A DNA stretch of 59,526 nucleotides from Zygnema cylindricum (GCA_037447655.1 JBBHKE010003556.1:9439-68964); one strand, 5' to 3'; counted from the stretch's first letter, positions 1-11,990 are shown. Notes: generated from the sequence alone by a model not told the origin. Numbers and translations are program-made.

Positions 1-144
1 CGAGGGAAAGGGAGGGGGAGGGGGAGTGGGAGAGGGAAATGGAGAGTGAGAGGGAGAGAGGGAGAGAATATCAGTTGAAATTGAAGTGAGGTTTCTTTGA
101 AATCTAATGATGAAGTAATTAATAATTGAAAACCTTGTTTTCTC

Positions 145-159
145 TCTGTCACTCACACC

Positions 160-234
<75 letters not shown>
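145..234. repeat. CT microsatellite
   Basis: Nearly pure CT dinucleotide run with a few interruptions. The Ser/Leu-rich reading frames through it are products of the repeat in all frames and are not treated as genes. CT tracts of this kind often sit in plant promoters or 5'UTRs, but no transcript start can be fixed here. Confidence 0.95.
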
Positions 235-237
<3 letters not shown>

Positions 238-504
238 CATGTTCTTGGGTGAATCTTCATCTGATCGAGAAAGGTACTCACTTCCACTTCTTCTTTATCT
301 CATTTCGCCTCACCAAAGGACTTTGTCAACTCTTCTCCCTGGGGCCTCCGGACAACTTTTTATCGTTTATCATGGTTACTAACGAGGTGAGCTGGCGCCG
401 ACGCCAGCCGGCGGAGGAGGGATGGAAGGTGGCTCTGGGATTTTAGAACGGGATGATGACGTCAGCAGATGTGGAACCGTGTCTCAGGACGTCCGAGAGA
501 GATC

Positions 505-509
505 TTATC

Positions 510-541
<32 letters not shown>

Positions 542-542
542 T

Positions 543-627
<85 letters not shown>

Positions 628-720
628 TTTCTCTCTGTCTATTGCCCTCTCTCTCTTTCTCTTTCTCGCTCTTTCTCTCTCTTTCTTCCTCACTCTTTTT
701 CTCTTTCTTTCTCTGTGTGT
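505..720. repeat. CT-rich microsatellite ending in a GT run
   Basis: About 215 bp of CT repeats with scattered TTT and GT interruptions, ending in a short GT run near 714-727. Between this and the previous CT block lies about 270 bp of mixed sequence containing an ATG at 372 followed by a good splice donor (GAG|GTGAGC). That could be a short first coding exon, but the evidence is too thin to call it. Confidence 0.93.
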
Positions 721-984
721 GTGTGTGTCCCCTCTTTGGCCTTTGGTATTTGTCTTTTGATTTGCTTATTTGCATGAGCTATAAAATCTAACTTAAAAGC
801 TAGAAACTAAAAAAATAATGTATCTACATTTTTACGCTTGAAATGATTCATGAGCCATAAATTTAATGAGTATTTTTATATGTTTCAGGCCCGAGATCAA
901 CATGAAATCTAATCTATTTTCCTACCACAACAAATATAATTGAATCTACCTTGGATATATTCTATCTTTCCTATGTTCTTGTCC

Positions 985-1530
985 CATTTTATGTTCCTCC
1001 CCGTCTCTTCTTTTACCTCTCCTCCCCTTCTCTTCTCACCTTCTCCTCCTTTTCCCTACTTTCTTTTTCCCCTTCCCATTTTCCCTCACTTTTGCTTATC
1101 CCCCTTTTATCCTTCTCTCCTTCACCCAATTATCCTTTTATCCCTTGTCCCCTTCACCATTTTTTCCTTTTTCCCAATTTCACCTTCTCCTGTTCTCCCC
1201 TTCTCTTGTTCTCCCCTTCTCTTGGAATTTTATTCGGACACTCTTCCCTTCATCCTATCTCTCTTTCCCCCCTACCTCTTATTTACCATCCCTCTCTTCC
1301 CCCTCCTCCCCGTTTCTATTACATCCCCTCCTTTCTATTATATCTCATCTTCCCTTCTTCAATGTCCTCATCGCCATATATCCCATTTAACGATTGTTCA
1401 TTTCTCCCCTTCTTCCTTCCTCTTCTCAATTTCTATCTTCAGCTCCCTCCGCCTCCCCCTCATCTCATTTTCCCAATCTCTCCCCCACGTCCTATATCCT
1501 TCTCTTCACCTCCCTCTCTCTTATAAATGC
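985..1530. repeat. long polypyrimidine tract
   Basis: About 550 bp composed almost entirely of C and T on the + strand, not a simple short-period repeat. It creates overlapping Pro/Ser/Leu/Phe-rich open frames that are composition artefacts. Such a tract can adopt triplex (H-DNA) structure. A comparable polypurine tract lies at 50281-50760. Confidence 0.85.
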
Positions 1531-1975
1531 GAACCCTTTTGTTTTTCCTGCCGTAATTGGTACAAAATTGCAACTTTGGGCTGGAATCGACGATGTTTGT
1601 GAGCTCATAAAAACTAATTCTCAACTCTGCCTATTTTAATTTGTTTTTTACATCCTTTATCACCTTTTTTTTTTTGCCACAAAGGGGTGGTTCAACATTT
1701 GGAACCCATTTGCATCTTAAAATGCTGAAAAAATGCCAAAAAAAAAAGATTTAATCATAATACTCAGAACTTTTAAACTTTTTATGTTGATGCCTTCCAT
1801 TTTTTTGATTTTTTTTAAGCTTTGTTCTTATATTTTGTATTTACCGAAATTTGGGATTATTCCTTCACATTTTTTCTCCCTATTATGACAATGTTCATTT
1901 TTTGGCTTATTCAGTAGCGGGAATTGAAACAGGAGTTACCAGTTTTTGCAACAAATTTCTGAAATTGGTGTAAAA

Positions 1976-2064
1976 AGAGTTTGAAATGTGATCTAAGATC
2001 GCACCAAAATGTGAAATTAAAAGAGTTTGAAATGTGATCTAAGATCGCACCAAAATGTGAAATT
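1976..2064. repeat. two-copy direct tandem repeat, about 45 bp
   Basis: A block beginning GAGTTTGAAATGTGATC and containing AAGATCGCACCAAAATG occurs twice in direct succession, almost unchanged. It lies just upstream of the candidate exon that starts at 2293 and is probably intronic. Confidence 0.9.
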
Positions 2065-2292
2065 TTCCATAGCGAGAGGCAAAGGATTTCGTTAAAAAAT
2101 TCACCTATTTGGGTTGTAAACAGGTTCAAAGCTTCCAACTCTAGTGTTAAGCTCATTATTCTCAATTAATTATTCATTTATTTGTACTCTCTTTTGTAAC
2201 TCCAAATTTTTTATTTTTTTCCTTAGGTTTTTCAATTCACTGTTTATTATTTCTACTCTCTTATTGTACTTCCATTTTTGTTGTTTTTTCAG

Positions 2293-2565
2293 AAATCCCC
2301 AATTGCTTAAAATTTCCCTATTGGCCCATGATTTGGCGGTTGTGGAATGCATGGCTCTACAAGAAAAACACAAAGCTCAAATTTCGGAACTCAATCAGGC
2401 ACAAAAAAGTGCTTTGATGGTTTTCCATGCGAGTTCCGTTACCAATTCATTTACGGAAGCATTTACGGAATCGTTCTGCGGAAGGCGGAGAAATGAAGTA
2501 AACTGCAGCTTTGATATGACGTCGTCACATAACGTAAGCTTTTCAGGAGCACAAGGTTCTAGTGG
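2293..2565 (+). CDS. candidate internal exon of an unidentified gene
   Basis: An open frame follows a strong splice acceptor (TTGTTTTTTCAG ending at 2292). It encodes a polar, partly helical stretch including MALQEKHKAQISELNQAQKS at about 2351-2410, which would suit a short coiled coil. Possible donors are CAAG|GTTCTA near 2564 and AAC|GTAAGC near 2535. I recognise no domain. The candidate terminal exon at 3744-4320 lies downstream on the same strand, but the phases of the two do not join simply, so at least one further exon or a different boundary is needed. It could also be a chance open frame: codon content is plausible but not decisive. Confidence 0.3.
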
Positions 2566-3140
2566 TACGAATTTCTCAGTTTTTATGAAATTTAAATGTT
2601 TGAAAGTGTTTGTCTTGGAGGATTCGATTTCATATTGCTAAGTTAAACAATTAGCAAAAGTTTCCTTTTGTGGTTAAAATCGAGGTTTGTTATTGAAAAT
2701 AGGTTGCTGAGGGGATTTTTTTTTCAAGAATAGAGGAAGTTTAGCAATTTTGCGACTTCAATTGCGATGTTCATTTACGTAATGTATATGGTTTTTCTCA
2801 TTTTTTCAATGTCCCTCTTGTTTAAAACAAAGAAAATAATATAAGGTCGTTGTGACATGTGGGTTGATTTTCATTCTTTAAGTGTTTGAAGTAAAACCTT
2901 AATGAGAAGGAAAACTTCTGTACTTCGCACTATCTGGACGGCAAGGTTTGATGCGTGACGAAATGTCACATTTAATTGGGTTTGTACAAGTGTATGATTA
3001 GGTGGCTAGCTGAGTCATCAACTGAGATGATTGTTACTCCGTGACGTTGTCATGTCACGTCACACACTGAAGAGTATATATTGAGTAAAAATTCATTCTA
3101 CAGTCCACATTTCTACCTTTGGCATAGAGGTCACAGAGGA

Positions 3141-3187
3141 GGTTGCAGTTAGTAATTTTCCGCAGTTGCAGTTAGTAATTTTCCGCA
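3141..3187. repeat. 23-bp tandem duplication
   Basis: The unit GTTGCAGTTAGTAATTTTCC plus GCA occurs twice head to tail. It lies inside a stretch that follows a plausible acceptor (CATTCTACAG at about 3093-3102) and would shift any frame read through it by two bases. Confidence 0.9.
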
Positions 3188-3743
3188 GTTTGTGTCTGGA
3201 AGGTCTCAGCAAGATTTTTTTTTGCAAAAGAGTCACTAACACTGTATCAGGAATTTGCTGCGGTTGTTGATCCATTAAATGCAGTGGAGGAATAACGAAA
3301 TCGTTAGTGATCATTCTATTTCTAGCTAGTGGCAAGACTAGCTCATCACCATACTTTGACTTTCTTGTAAAAGCTTAACTTTGTTGATTGTCTTGTGAGT
3401 ACATATTTCTGTGTAATTCTATGTTCTACCTTGAATTGTATTTTATGAATTTCTGCTATAACTTTGTCTATTGTGGTGCTGTTCAATTTCTAAGGGTCTG
3501 ACCATCATTGGTCACTGTCCTGAACTTAAGACTTGTTACCATACTGGTCGAACCTGAATATTAAACCTTAAGAGAAAACCGAAGAAGTTTCCTAGAGGTT
3601 TCTTTCAGTTTTAAAACCTATTTTTACATTTTCCAATTTTGGTTTACCGTTTTGTAGAAATTTCGCAACTCAGTAGTTTTAAACTCCATTCACTAATTCT
3701 CGGGTTAAGCTGTCCTGTGTGCAGGTACATAATTGTCTTTTAG

Positions 3744-4320
3744 TGCTCAAGAAGAAAAGGTATCAGCAGTCACATGTGCCCAACATTGTTCCGATAAGTT
3801 TGAAAATTTTGGCGAAAATAATTTTGAGGAGCCAAGTTATCCCCTTGGTCTTCTAATCGAAAAAAATACGGAAATTGATAAAAGTGCGTTGAAAGAAGAA
3901 AAAAAAATCACAACCCCTTCAAGTTGTGACAAAGAGAGTGACAATGTGAATACTAAACGCAGAAAAAATTCCCCAACCATTGTGCAAGAGTTACTAAACC
4001 CCAATGACAAAGAAGGCCTTCGAGAAATTCTTACATCTAGTTGCAATTTTCCGAATAAGAACAATTCACTTCGCGTCGTTTTGGAGTCAGGCGAGGGAAT
4101 TTTGTTTCAAGGGCAGGCATCTAATGAAGGAGAAGTTTCAAAAGATGTTGATATTACGCAAAAAATATTTGAAAAAGCCTCAAAGGATATCAAAATGTCG
4201 CAAAAAAAGAATAAAGAAGTTGATAGCAAGACGAAGACGAGTGTTAAAAGATCGCCACAAAGTGATTGGCCACTAGGATCTAAACGACCATTTCAAGGTG
4301 ACTCATATGCGAAATGCTAA
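3744..4320 (+). CDS. candidate terminal exon, hydrophilic protein of unknown function
   Basis: An open frame of about 190 codons ends at TAA 4318-4320, preceded by a good polypyrimidine/acceptor context (TTGTCTTTTAG ending at 3743). There is no in-frame ATG near the start, so it reads as a last exon rather than a whole gene. The product is rich in Lys, Glu, Ser and Asn, with a basic stretch TKRRKNSP that could act as a nuclear localisation signal, and ends in a Lys-rich tail. No catalytic motif or named domain was recognised. Absence of stops over this length in A/T-rich sequence, together with balanced amino-acid use, favours real coding. The upstream partner is probably the exon near 2293, but the join is unresolved. 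Confidence 0.42.
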
Positions 4321-4614
4321 GTCGTGTTGTTAAAAGTAGAGTGATTTGTTGGGTTTTTTCATTGCATAATTTGTATATGGCTTGGGTAAAAGTTATCATG
4401 TTAATGTCTTTGAAAACGTGACTTATTCTCATTTGCGACTCTAGATTAACATTTACACCTTCTTTTGCGATAGAAATGTGTTCATCTGTTTGTCGTTGGG
4501 ATTCCCATGGACAAAATATTTTGAAGTTAATAATAAATTAATTTTACTTGTTCTGCCAAAAACGTATCTCAATAAATTATCGTTCTGTAATTTAAAATAT
4601 ATAAATTCACACTG

Positions 4615-4844
4615 CACTGCCCATCGCTATTAGTGCAAAAGAAGATTAAAATTGAAGCGGAATTAGTCTGAATAATGCTAAGTTGGTATACGGAAACTTG
4701 GTCTATTTTAAGCTACTCTCTTGAAGAAGTGTATTAAGACTAATTAATACCAATTTTTTTTTTGTGATATTTTTCCAAAGAAAACTCTGCACGAAATTTG
4801 TTTATACAGATAGCGATTGTTTATACAGATAGCGATGTACAGTG
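4615..4844. mobile_element. diverged MITE with CATCGCTAT-type terminal inverted repeats
   Basis: The left end CACTGCCCATCGCTATTAGT and the reverse complement of the right end (CACTGTACATCGCTATCTGT) match in inverted orientation. They resemble the terminal repeats of the TA-flanked MITEs elsewhere in this window. A 17-bp duplication (TTTATACAGATAGCGAT) sits at the right end. The interior is AT-rich and non-coding. Confidence 0.4.
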
Positions 4845-5199
4845 TAGATGTGGACAGTGTAGATATATTTGTCAAGATGTAATTGACCTTTCCTTGGTGT
4901 GTTTTGAGATCGAGGAATTCCCGAGAGAAACAAATACACCAACTCTTACCTTACATCTCTCCCCCATATACGTCAATAATTAAAATTACAACCTAAAAGA
5001 AGTACAATTATTTTTTTATGATTACTAAGAAAATTATTCTCATTAAAATGTGTGTCGAGGGCTCCAAGCATGAAAGACATTGTTTTGGAGGTTTTAAATC
5101 TGCTTATTTAGAGCAGCGTATATTTATTATTTTTTTGAATTTAATACTAGTCTTAAGATCCGATTTCATACTTTCAGGGTGAATTTCCGTAGACCACAA

Positions 5200-5830
5200 T
5201 GTACGATCTTAAGCAAAAGACTTTCACTCCAAATAAATTCACAAAACATAAAACATTACACAGCGGAAGCTCATAAAAGACAAGAGGAATATTCAGCCAA
5301 AAAGATTTATAAGTGTTCTTGGCCGAAACCTCTTTACATCATCTCTCTTCTCTCTTCTCTCTTTCCTCTCTCTTCTTTAAATAATCTCTTACTCCAAGAT
5401 TAATCGTCTAAGATAGAGTACTCTAAAATCCTATGTACTCGCTACTCCGCTACCTATGTACTCGCTACTCTACAGTAACAGACAACAAGAACTTAGCGTA
5501 GCAACAACTCTCTCCCTAGCTAACTGTCGCACACTGCAATGAAAGTTCCACGAAGGAAGGCGCAAGCGCTTTTTTCCTTCGAAACAACTAACTCCAAAAG
5601 TTGACTTTGCACGTGTCGCTTCACGAACACACCTGCACGCAAAATGAAACACCTGCGCACGAAAACAAAAGTCACGCGAAACGAAATAGTACATTTCGTT
5701 CGCGGATAACAAAAGTACCGCCACGAAACGACGTCGTACATTTTGTATGGTGGCATGACTCTTCACGTCCAACAAATAAATGTTGGTATGACGCTACTAG
5801 AAATGAGGGCAAAACGACAATATCCCAACA
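5200..5830 (-). repeat. 3' LTR of the minus-strand copia element
   Basis: In minus orientation it begins TGTTGGGATATTGTCG immediately after a purine run (AAGAGGGGGAT) and ends CTTAAGATCGTACA, giving TG...CA termini. Length is about 631 bp. It includes a CT-rich stretch (5341-5378) and matches the 5' LTR remnant at 9944-10342. Confidence 0.88.
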
Positions 5831-5861
5831 ATCCCCCTCTTATTGTCGGAATCGCCAAAAC

Positions 5862-6790
5862 TCCTCAACATAATCCACGTTTCAGTCGCCCCCTCTCAAA
5901 TACATCATGCGTGGTAGCTTTCGTCAGCAAATCTGCCGCCTCCTCTTTTGTCCGTACGTACAAAAATACAATCTCGTTCGTCGTAACCAAGTCTCTTACA
6001 AAATCTCCTTACAATATTGAGCTTGACTCAATTTAATGTTCATCTCTTTGTCGCGTATCACTTCAATTCCCAAAGTATAGCGTATCTCTCCAGGATCCGC
6101 TACTTTGAAATGTAATCCAAGATAACGTTTCAACTCATTAATGCGCTCCATCTTGTCGCATGCCATCAAGAAATCATCCACATAAACAAAAAAGATGATT
6201 TGGTCAACTCCTTCACCTTTTACCGTAAACTCTAAAATCGGACGTAGTCCGTACAAATCTGAATTTCAACAGTACTTGATGAAGTTTCAAATACCACGTG
6301 CGCGGCGCCTGTTTCAAACCATATAATGACTTTCGCAAACGCCATACATTTCTTTCTTTCAAAGGAGACACGCCTTCCGGTACCTTCATGTATACCTCTT
6401 CCTCTAACTCACCATTTAAAACGTTGCGCTTCTTCCCCATCGTTGCAAGTGCATAAATTATCTATAGTGAGTCGAACTTCACCACGGGAGCATAAGACTC
6501 CTTAAAATCGATTCCCTCACGTTGTTGGAATCCCTTACAAACAAGCCTTGCTTTGTACTTAATAATTTCACCCGAAGCACCAGTCTTGGTCTTAAATACC
6601 CACTTTGCATCAATTGCCTTTTTTCTTCTCCGGTAATTTCACTTCCTCAAATATTCGATTATTAACCACCGATTTAAATTCTTTCTCCCACGCTGATTTC
6701 CACTTACTCTCCCAATCGAGTGACCTCTTAGCCTCAGTATAAGATTGAGGGTCACTGGTCATATTTTCCTTAAGTGGTTGCTATAAAAGA
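5862..6790 (-). pseudogene. copia reverse transcriptase with deleted RNase H
   Basis: Reading the minus strand, the RT N-terminal block (about 6465-6640) contains KYKARLVCKGFQQREGIDF. The middle block (6213-6440) contains WRLRKSLYGLKQAPRTWYLK. The catalytic block (5996-6256) contains FFVYVDDFLMAC with the YVDD metal-binding motif. After KEIL near 6000 the sequence jumps directly to the C-terminal tail characteristic of copia pol, VRTKEEAADLLTKATTHDV, ending with a stop near 5862. Most of RNase H has therefore been lost by an internal deletion. Frame changes separate the blocks, so no functional polyprotein can be made. Confidence 0.9.
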
Positions 6791-7225
6791 AACTCTGTCT
6801 CCTTAGCATCGGAAAGAAAATAATGCGAATTCGATGCATTTTCCCCTTTTTCGATCGTAAGTGAGTTTCTCCGGTTTCTTCCCCTTTGTACTCTGAGAGC
6901 TCTTTCTAAGAACTTGCTCTTCCGCCTTCTCCTCTTTCTCTTCCTCAGAGTCTATTTCAATTTCCTTCTCACTCGATTTAGAACTCGATTTAGAGCTTTG
7001 AGATTTCCGAATGATCGAAGGCACTCAGGAATCCAAAGATTCGTTACTCTTTCTTTCAAATTCAATTTCAACTGATTTCCCCAATTTCTTTTTCTGAGTT
7101 TTCACATTCGGTTCCTCATCGGATTCCGAATCCCCAATGTACGGAAAATTCTCAATTTCACCCTTCTCATAAAAATCCAAATTTTCTTTAAATTTCCCAA
7201 CGGAATTCATGGCGGATTTGAGATC

Positions 7226-8783
7226 CTAATGAAAATCAACATTCCGAGATTCCTCCACCGTATGACAAGCCGGATCATACACTCGGTACAAGTTCCCCTT
7301 TGCACTATAACCAATAAAAATTCCCGGCCAACACCTTGTTGCAAATTTCCCCTTCCTTTTAATTGATTCCACATAAACCTTAGCATGACATCCCCAAATT
7401 CTCAAATGATGAACCGTGGGCTTTCTCCCACTCCATAACTCCTCTGGTGTTTTACTTCCGGAAACCGAAGTGAGTCTTCGGTTACAAACATAATTCGCCG
7501 TAAGAATCGCATCTCCCCACAAAAACATCTCTCGTCCGGAGCTATGAACCATCGCACGGACCATTTCTTGTAAGGTAAGATTCTTCCTCTCGGCCACTCC
7601 ATTTGACTCCGGAGAATAAGGCGCTGTGAATTGATGCCTTATCCCCCACTCCTTACAATACCCCTCAAAAACAACAAACTCCCCTCCATTGTCCGAACGA
7701 ATGGACTTAAGCTTCTTATCAATTTGCCTCTCGGCCATTACATGCCATTCCTTAAATTTTTGAAATCCATCCGATTTCTTTTTCAATAAATAAACCCATG
7801 ACTTCCGAGAGAAGTCATCAACAATTATCAAAGTATACTTATTACCTCCAATTGTCTCGGGTTTAATATGTCCACAAAGATCGATGTGGACAACCACCAA
7901 AGGACTTTGAGCACGATGCTTGATGTCTTTATTCGGATGGGATTTCTGAATTTGATGTCCTTGACTACATCCTCCACATTCGTTCACTTCTCACCTGATG
8001 CGAGGTCTAAACCCCTCAGCGATGAATGACGAATCATCTTCTTCAAACTTACCTCGGATGTGTGACACATCCGGTGATGGCATAAGGTAAGATCACCTTT
8101 CAACTCTGAAATTTGATGTGAAATTCCCACGTGGGAACTTTAGATTTCGGCCTCCTCCATAACAGACGACTATGATTCGCATCCGTTACAACTCCTTCTC
8201 CAATTACATTCCCCTTCTCATTCCAAATCTCAATAGATTGATCACCTTTCGCGAGTAAGCTTCCACAACTCATTTAGATTTGTGGAACGCTTAACAAATT
8301 AACCGAACCGTCCGGAATATTAAGAGTATTTTGAAGACGATACTCCGTCGATTTCTCTTTTCCATCAATATCCCATGAAAAGAGATCAAGTCGAACCGTG
8401 CCAGCCGTACTATCCGAAATGACATGGCCGCTTGCAACCGTAATAAACTTTGGAACCGTAAGTTCCCTCATGTCATCAAACATGGTGGCATCCGTGCAAA
8501 CATGGTGAGATGCCCCCGTATCAATGATCCACTCTTTCTCCAAATTTCCTCCACTACTTACTGGGTCAAGGTTAAGGTTAAGAACCGGAAACTCATCACC
8601 GGTTTCATTACCATAGTCAAAGTAATTTGCATTACCGTAACCAAAGCCGCCGCCGCGGCCACCTCTTCGGCCGCCACCTCGGTTGCCTCTATCACCTCCT
8701 CTACCTCCTTTTCCACCTCCGAAATCTCCACTCTTCGCATAACATTGAGGGCTCGTATGCCCCCTCTTACCGCAAAATGACAT
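7226..8783 (-). pseudogene. copia protease and integrase
   Basis: On the minus strand, a knuckle-like CGKRGHTSPQC and a Gly/Arg-rich linker precede the aspartic protease motif WIIDTGASHHVC (about 8500-8540). The GAG-pre-integrase region follows near 7990-8110 in another frame (HHRMCH...) and runs into the CGGCSQGH zinc ligands. The integrase core at 7226-7987 shows the D,D,E triad: Asp in VHIDLCG, Asp in SDNGGEF and Glu in NGVAERKN. The core is 253 codons without a stop. Frame breaks on either side show decay. The role in an intact element would be polyprotein cleavage and insertion of cDNA. Confidence 0.92.
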
Positions 8784-9907
8784 TGCTTGTCCTTATCCGG
8801 ACAAGAGGAAGACAAATGTCCAAGACGGTTACATTGGTAGCATGTCACATTGGAAAGATTGGAAGGGACCTTCGGTGGACGACCTTGCTCCTTCTTGTTG
8901 CCTCGGCCACCACCACCACCTCTCGGGCCACCTCCTCTACCACCTCCTCTACCACCAGCATAGTTAAGATCCGGGGTTTCGGAGTAGTAGGGTTGAGAAC
9001 TCCTCCTCCACTTAAAGAAGTCGTTGGAGTTCCCTCCAACATTTTGATAAAATTGACGGTGAATCCAAAGGTGTTATCCGCCTTCGCTCGTAAAATAGCT
9101 TTAAGATGCGAAAGCTTCTCTAGTAAAGCATTAAGAAAAACGCTTAACTTATCCGCATCCTAGATAACTCGGCCATTGTTGATTAATTGCTCGAGTATAA
9201 TATTGAAGCGCTTCACAGCATCGTCCATCGATTCTTTTGACTTGATTTTAAAATTCATAAAGTTTGTATAAACATATTTACCCTTCTTCTCAACGCCTTT
9301 CTCATATTGCTCCTCAAGTGCTTGCCAACACTCATGGGCCGTGCTGTGAGCGAGAAAATGATCAAGCACGGAAGAAGTGCAATTTTTCATCAAACAGTTG
9401 TTGCTGCAATATCTTTTAATTTCCATTGGGCACGCGTCTTGCTCTCGATTGGCATTTTCTCCTCTCCGTTGACATCCTCCAAAGCTTCTTGAGAATAAGT
9501 TGGCCTGAAATAAACTTCTTCCAAACGGCATAATTGGTGCCAATAAAGGCCACAGATTTCCCAGACATATTATAATTTTCTTCGTTTTCCAATCCTTCGT
9601 CGTAATCAGACTCTTCTTCTTCTATCTTCGCCTTTCCTTTCCTAATCCTCTCTTTTCTCTCACTCTCTTTAGCTCCTCCATAGAATGGATCGGTAGCAGG
9701 AAAGGAAGTGTTTTCTTTGCTCTCACTCGGTTGAGTTTGAGAACGGGAATCTACATATCTCATAAGTGTATCAAACATTTCCTCGAATTTTCTCTCAGTA
9801 TTCCGGGTCTCCTCAAATTGAGAACCCAAAAAACTGAACTCTCTTGCTCTTTCAGAAGTCAGCATGGGGGAAGGAGTATTTCGATTTTTCTTCCTCCCCA
9901 TGCGCAC
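8558..9907 (-). pseudogene. copia Gag (capsid and nucleocapsid), frameshifted
   Basis: The N-terminal frame 9416-9907 starts MRMGRKKN, is rich in charged residues and contains a GTNYAVWKKFI segment typical of the N-terminal Gag motif. A shifted frame, 9160-9543, continues with the UBN2-like capsid region (SSVLDHFLAHSTAHECWQAL and FNIILEQLINNG). The nucleocapsid zinc knuckle CYQCNRLGHLSSSC (CX2CX4HX4C) lies at about 8802-8845. At least two frameshifts separate the parts. Confidence 0.88.
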
Positions 9908-9928
9908 TCTCTTTAACTCAGAAGCACT

Positions 9929-9943
9929 GGCTCCTATACCAAT
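9929..9943 (-). other. primer-binding site, 3' end of initiator tRNA-Met type
   Basis: Immediately inside the 5' LTR, the minus strand reads TTGGTATAGGAGCC. This is two mismatches from the usual plant copia site TTGGTATCAGAGC, complementary to the 3' end of initiator tRNA-Met. It contrasts with the internal-tRNA primer site of the other copia family in this window. Confidence 0.75.
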
Positions 9944-10342
9944 TGTAGGATCTTAAGCAAAAGACATTCACTCGAAATAAATTCACAAAACATAAAACAT
10001 AACACAGCGGAAGCTCATAAAAGACAATAGGAATATTCAGCCAAAAAGATTTATAAGTGTTCTTGGCCGAAGCCTCTTTACATCATCTCTCTTCTCTCTT
10101 CTCTCTCTCCTCTCTCTTCTTTAAATAATCTCTTACTCCAATATTTATCATCTAAGATACAATACTCTAAAATAGATTATACTCTGCAGTATGCACTGCT
10201 GCCTATATACTCGCTACTCGTTACTCTGCACTAACAAACAACAAGGTAAGAAGAGCAGAACTTAGCGTAGCGACGAACTCTGTCCCTAGCTAACTGTCGC
10301 AAATTGCAATGAAAGTTCCACGAAGAAAGGCGCACGCGCTTT
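9944..10342 (-). repeat. truncated 5' LTR of the minus-strand copia element
   Basis: Matches the 3' LTR at 5200-5830 over its inner 400 bp with a small number of substitutions and short indels. It breaks off near the GCACGCGCTTT block and is followed by unrelated sequence, so its outer end has been lost. Confidence 0.85.
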
Positions 10343-11990
10343 CAGTGCAATAATGTTCCATGTTCCGTGTTTCGTCTTTCGTGTTCCACTTTTTGTTTTT
10401 CTAATTCTTTCCTTTATAGATTCCATGTTATATTATTAATGGTCCATGCTTCATGTTCCAAATTCCATATTCTTTGTTTCTTATCTTGTTTTTTATTCTC
10501 TCTTTTCTGCTTAATCCTTTATTCTAAAAATTCTATGGTGCATTTTTCAAGTTCCTTGTACTATGCCGGAGGTTCTATGTTTCAAGTTGTGAAGCAGATG
10601 CATAGAACATATTAGCAAGGCTGACGTAAGAAACATGAAATGTGACACATGCCCGATAAAACTTGAAGGTTAAAATTTGAAATATTAAATATATAATATT
10701 AAATATGAAACATAAAACCTGAAAAATGAAATAGTGAAGCTGGGTTATGGACAAACATGCGAACCAAAGGCTACTGCCATGTTATCAGATGGTTGCCTCA
10801 TTTATTTCCTCTAATATTGATGTTTGTGTACTTGTTGGTTGTCTTGCAGAAAAAGTAACTTGAAAATTATGTTGAGCGGTCAAAAGACTGCAAAACTTCT
10901 TTCCTTTTGTTTTTTTTTAGCAAATAAAAAATAGTAAAAGGAAAATAAAATTACTAGTATCGTTCAATATGACGCAATCAATTGTTACTGGCCACTTTTT
11001 TTGTTTAAAAAAAAAAAAAACTAATTCTTATAGGAACAGGAGTTGATGTTACACCATTACTTCGATGTGTTTAAATGTATATGTAGGTTTAGAACTTGAA
11101 GCATCAGGGATTTAGAGTGACTTTTTTTTTTTGGTGAAAGATGAAAACTTAGAACCGATAGTAAGCAAAATAAATAGATAAATATATGATATACCTCGGC
11201 CACAAAAAGACGAAAATTATCTGAATATTATTGTTTGTTACAATTCAAAAAAATTGTGATTTTCACTCCAACATCGTTTTTGCAAAAAACATAATTGATG
11301 CATTAATCACATTGCGTTCAAGACACTTGTACCTATGGGAAGCTGTGGTTTTGAGGGTGGAGAAGCCACAGGATGCAGGATCAATAAAATAAATGATTGC
11401 AAAAAAGACAGACAGAATGATTAAGCAAAAGACAAAAGAAAGAGGAGACTCCATCAAAAGAAAATATATTTCACCGAAGTTTTTCCCCCTTGCAAAAGAT
11501 TGATAGATGCACTCTCAAAACAAACTGTCCCTAAATACTCTTTCACGCGAACGAACAAGTACAACTAAGCAAACGCAGTACAATAGTACTACAAACTAAC
11601 CAATCAAAACAAATAATACACGAAAAAACATAAAGTACGTGGTACCATACGAAACGAAATAAACTTTGTACACTTTAATAAAACCATAGTTGTTCAAAAC
11701 GTAATACGCACGTTTCGAACGCGCGTATAATACGTAGAAACTGGAGCGGTCGATTTGAAAAAATAGTAAAAAACGTTAATGATTTTTTTCCCGTACAAAT
11801 CCGTCCATGTTAAAAAAAAATGAATTGAACATGTACCGCAGTTTGTGCGCTTTTCGTTAAATGAGTGGTAAAAATAAATATGTATCCATATTGTTATCAC
11901 ACCTCAAATATGCATCAGAAAATCAACCGCAACTAAAAGATAAGTAATCAGTGCATACCAGGCAACGTACTTCTTAGGGGCAGGTTTGAC
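10343..11990. other. intergenic sequence without recognised genes
   Basis: AT-rich sequence. The first 200 bp contain loosely repeated GTTCCATGTTCC-like words. A T-arm-like GCAGG-TTTGACT-CCTGC occurs at about 11971-11987 and is followed by a T run, but no tRNA body is convincing. Short open frames on both strands show no domain. Confidence 0.6.

Larger units (their letters stand above)
5200..10342 (-). mobile_element. decayed Ty1/copia retrotransposon, minus strand
   Basis: In minus orientation the order is truncated 5' LTR (9944-10342), primer-binding site (9929-9943), gag, protease, integrase, reverse transcriptase, RNase H tail, polypurine tract (about 5831-5845) and 3' LTR (5200-5830). 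Integrase before reverse transcriptase defines copia. The two LTRs share near-identical blocks, for example GATCTTAAGCAAAAGAC. Coding frames are broken by shifts and stops, so the copy is dead. The 5' LTR lacks about 230 bp at its outer side, so no target-site duplication can be checked. Confidence 0.93.

Noticed and set aside
372-388. First coding exon MVTNE with donor GAG|GTGAGC
   Set aside because: The donor is good, but the phase does not fit the next candidate exon and there is no transcript evidence.
126-791. Several Ser/Leu- or Arg/Glu-rich open frames on both strands
   Set aside because: They are translations of CT microsatellites, open in every frame because of composition.
940-1639. 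220-aa and 191-aa Pro/Ser/Leu/Phe-rich frames
   Set aside because: They overlap in different frames across a polypyrimidine tract; no codon structure or domain.
11960-11990. tRNA T-arm (GCAGG-TTTGACT-CCTGC)
   Set aside because: No convincing D-arm, anticodon arm or acceptor stem upstream; left as a T-arm-like motif.
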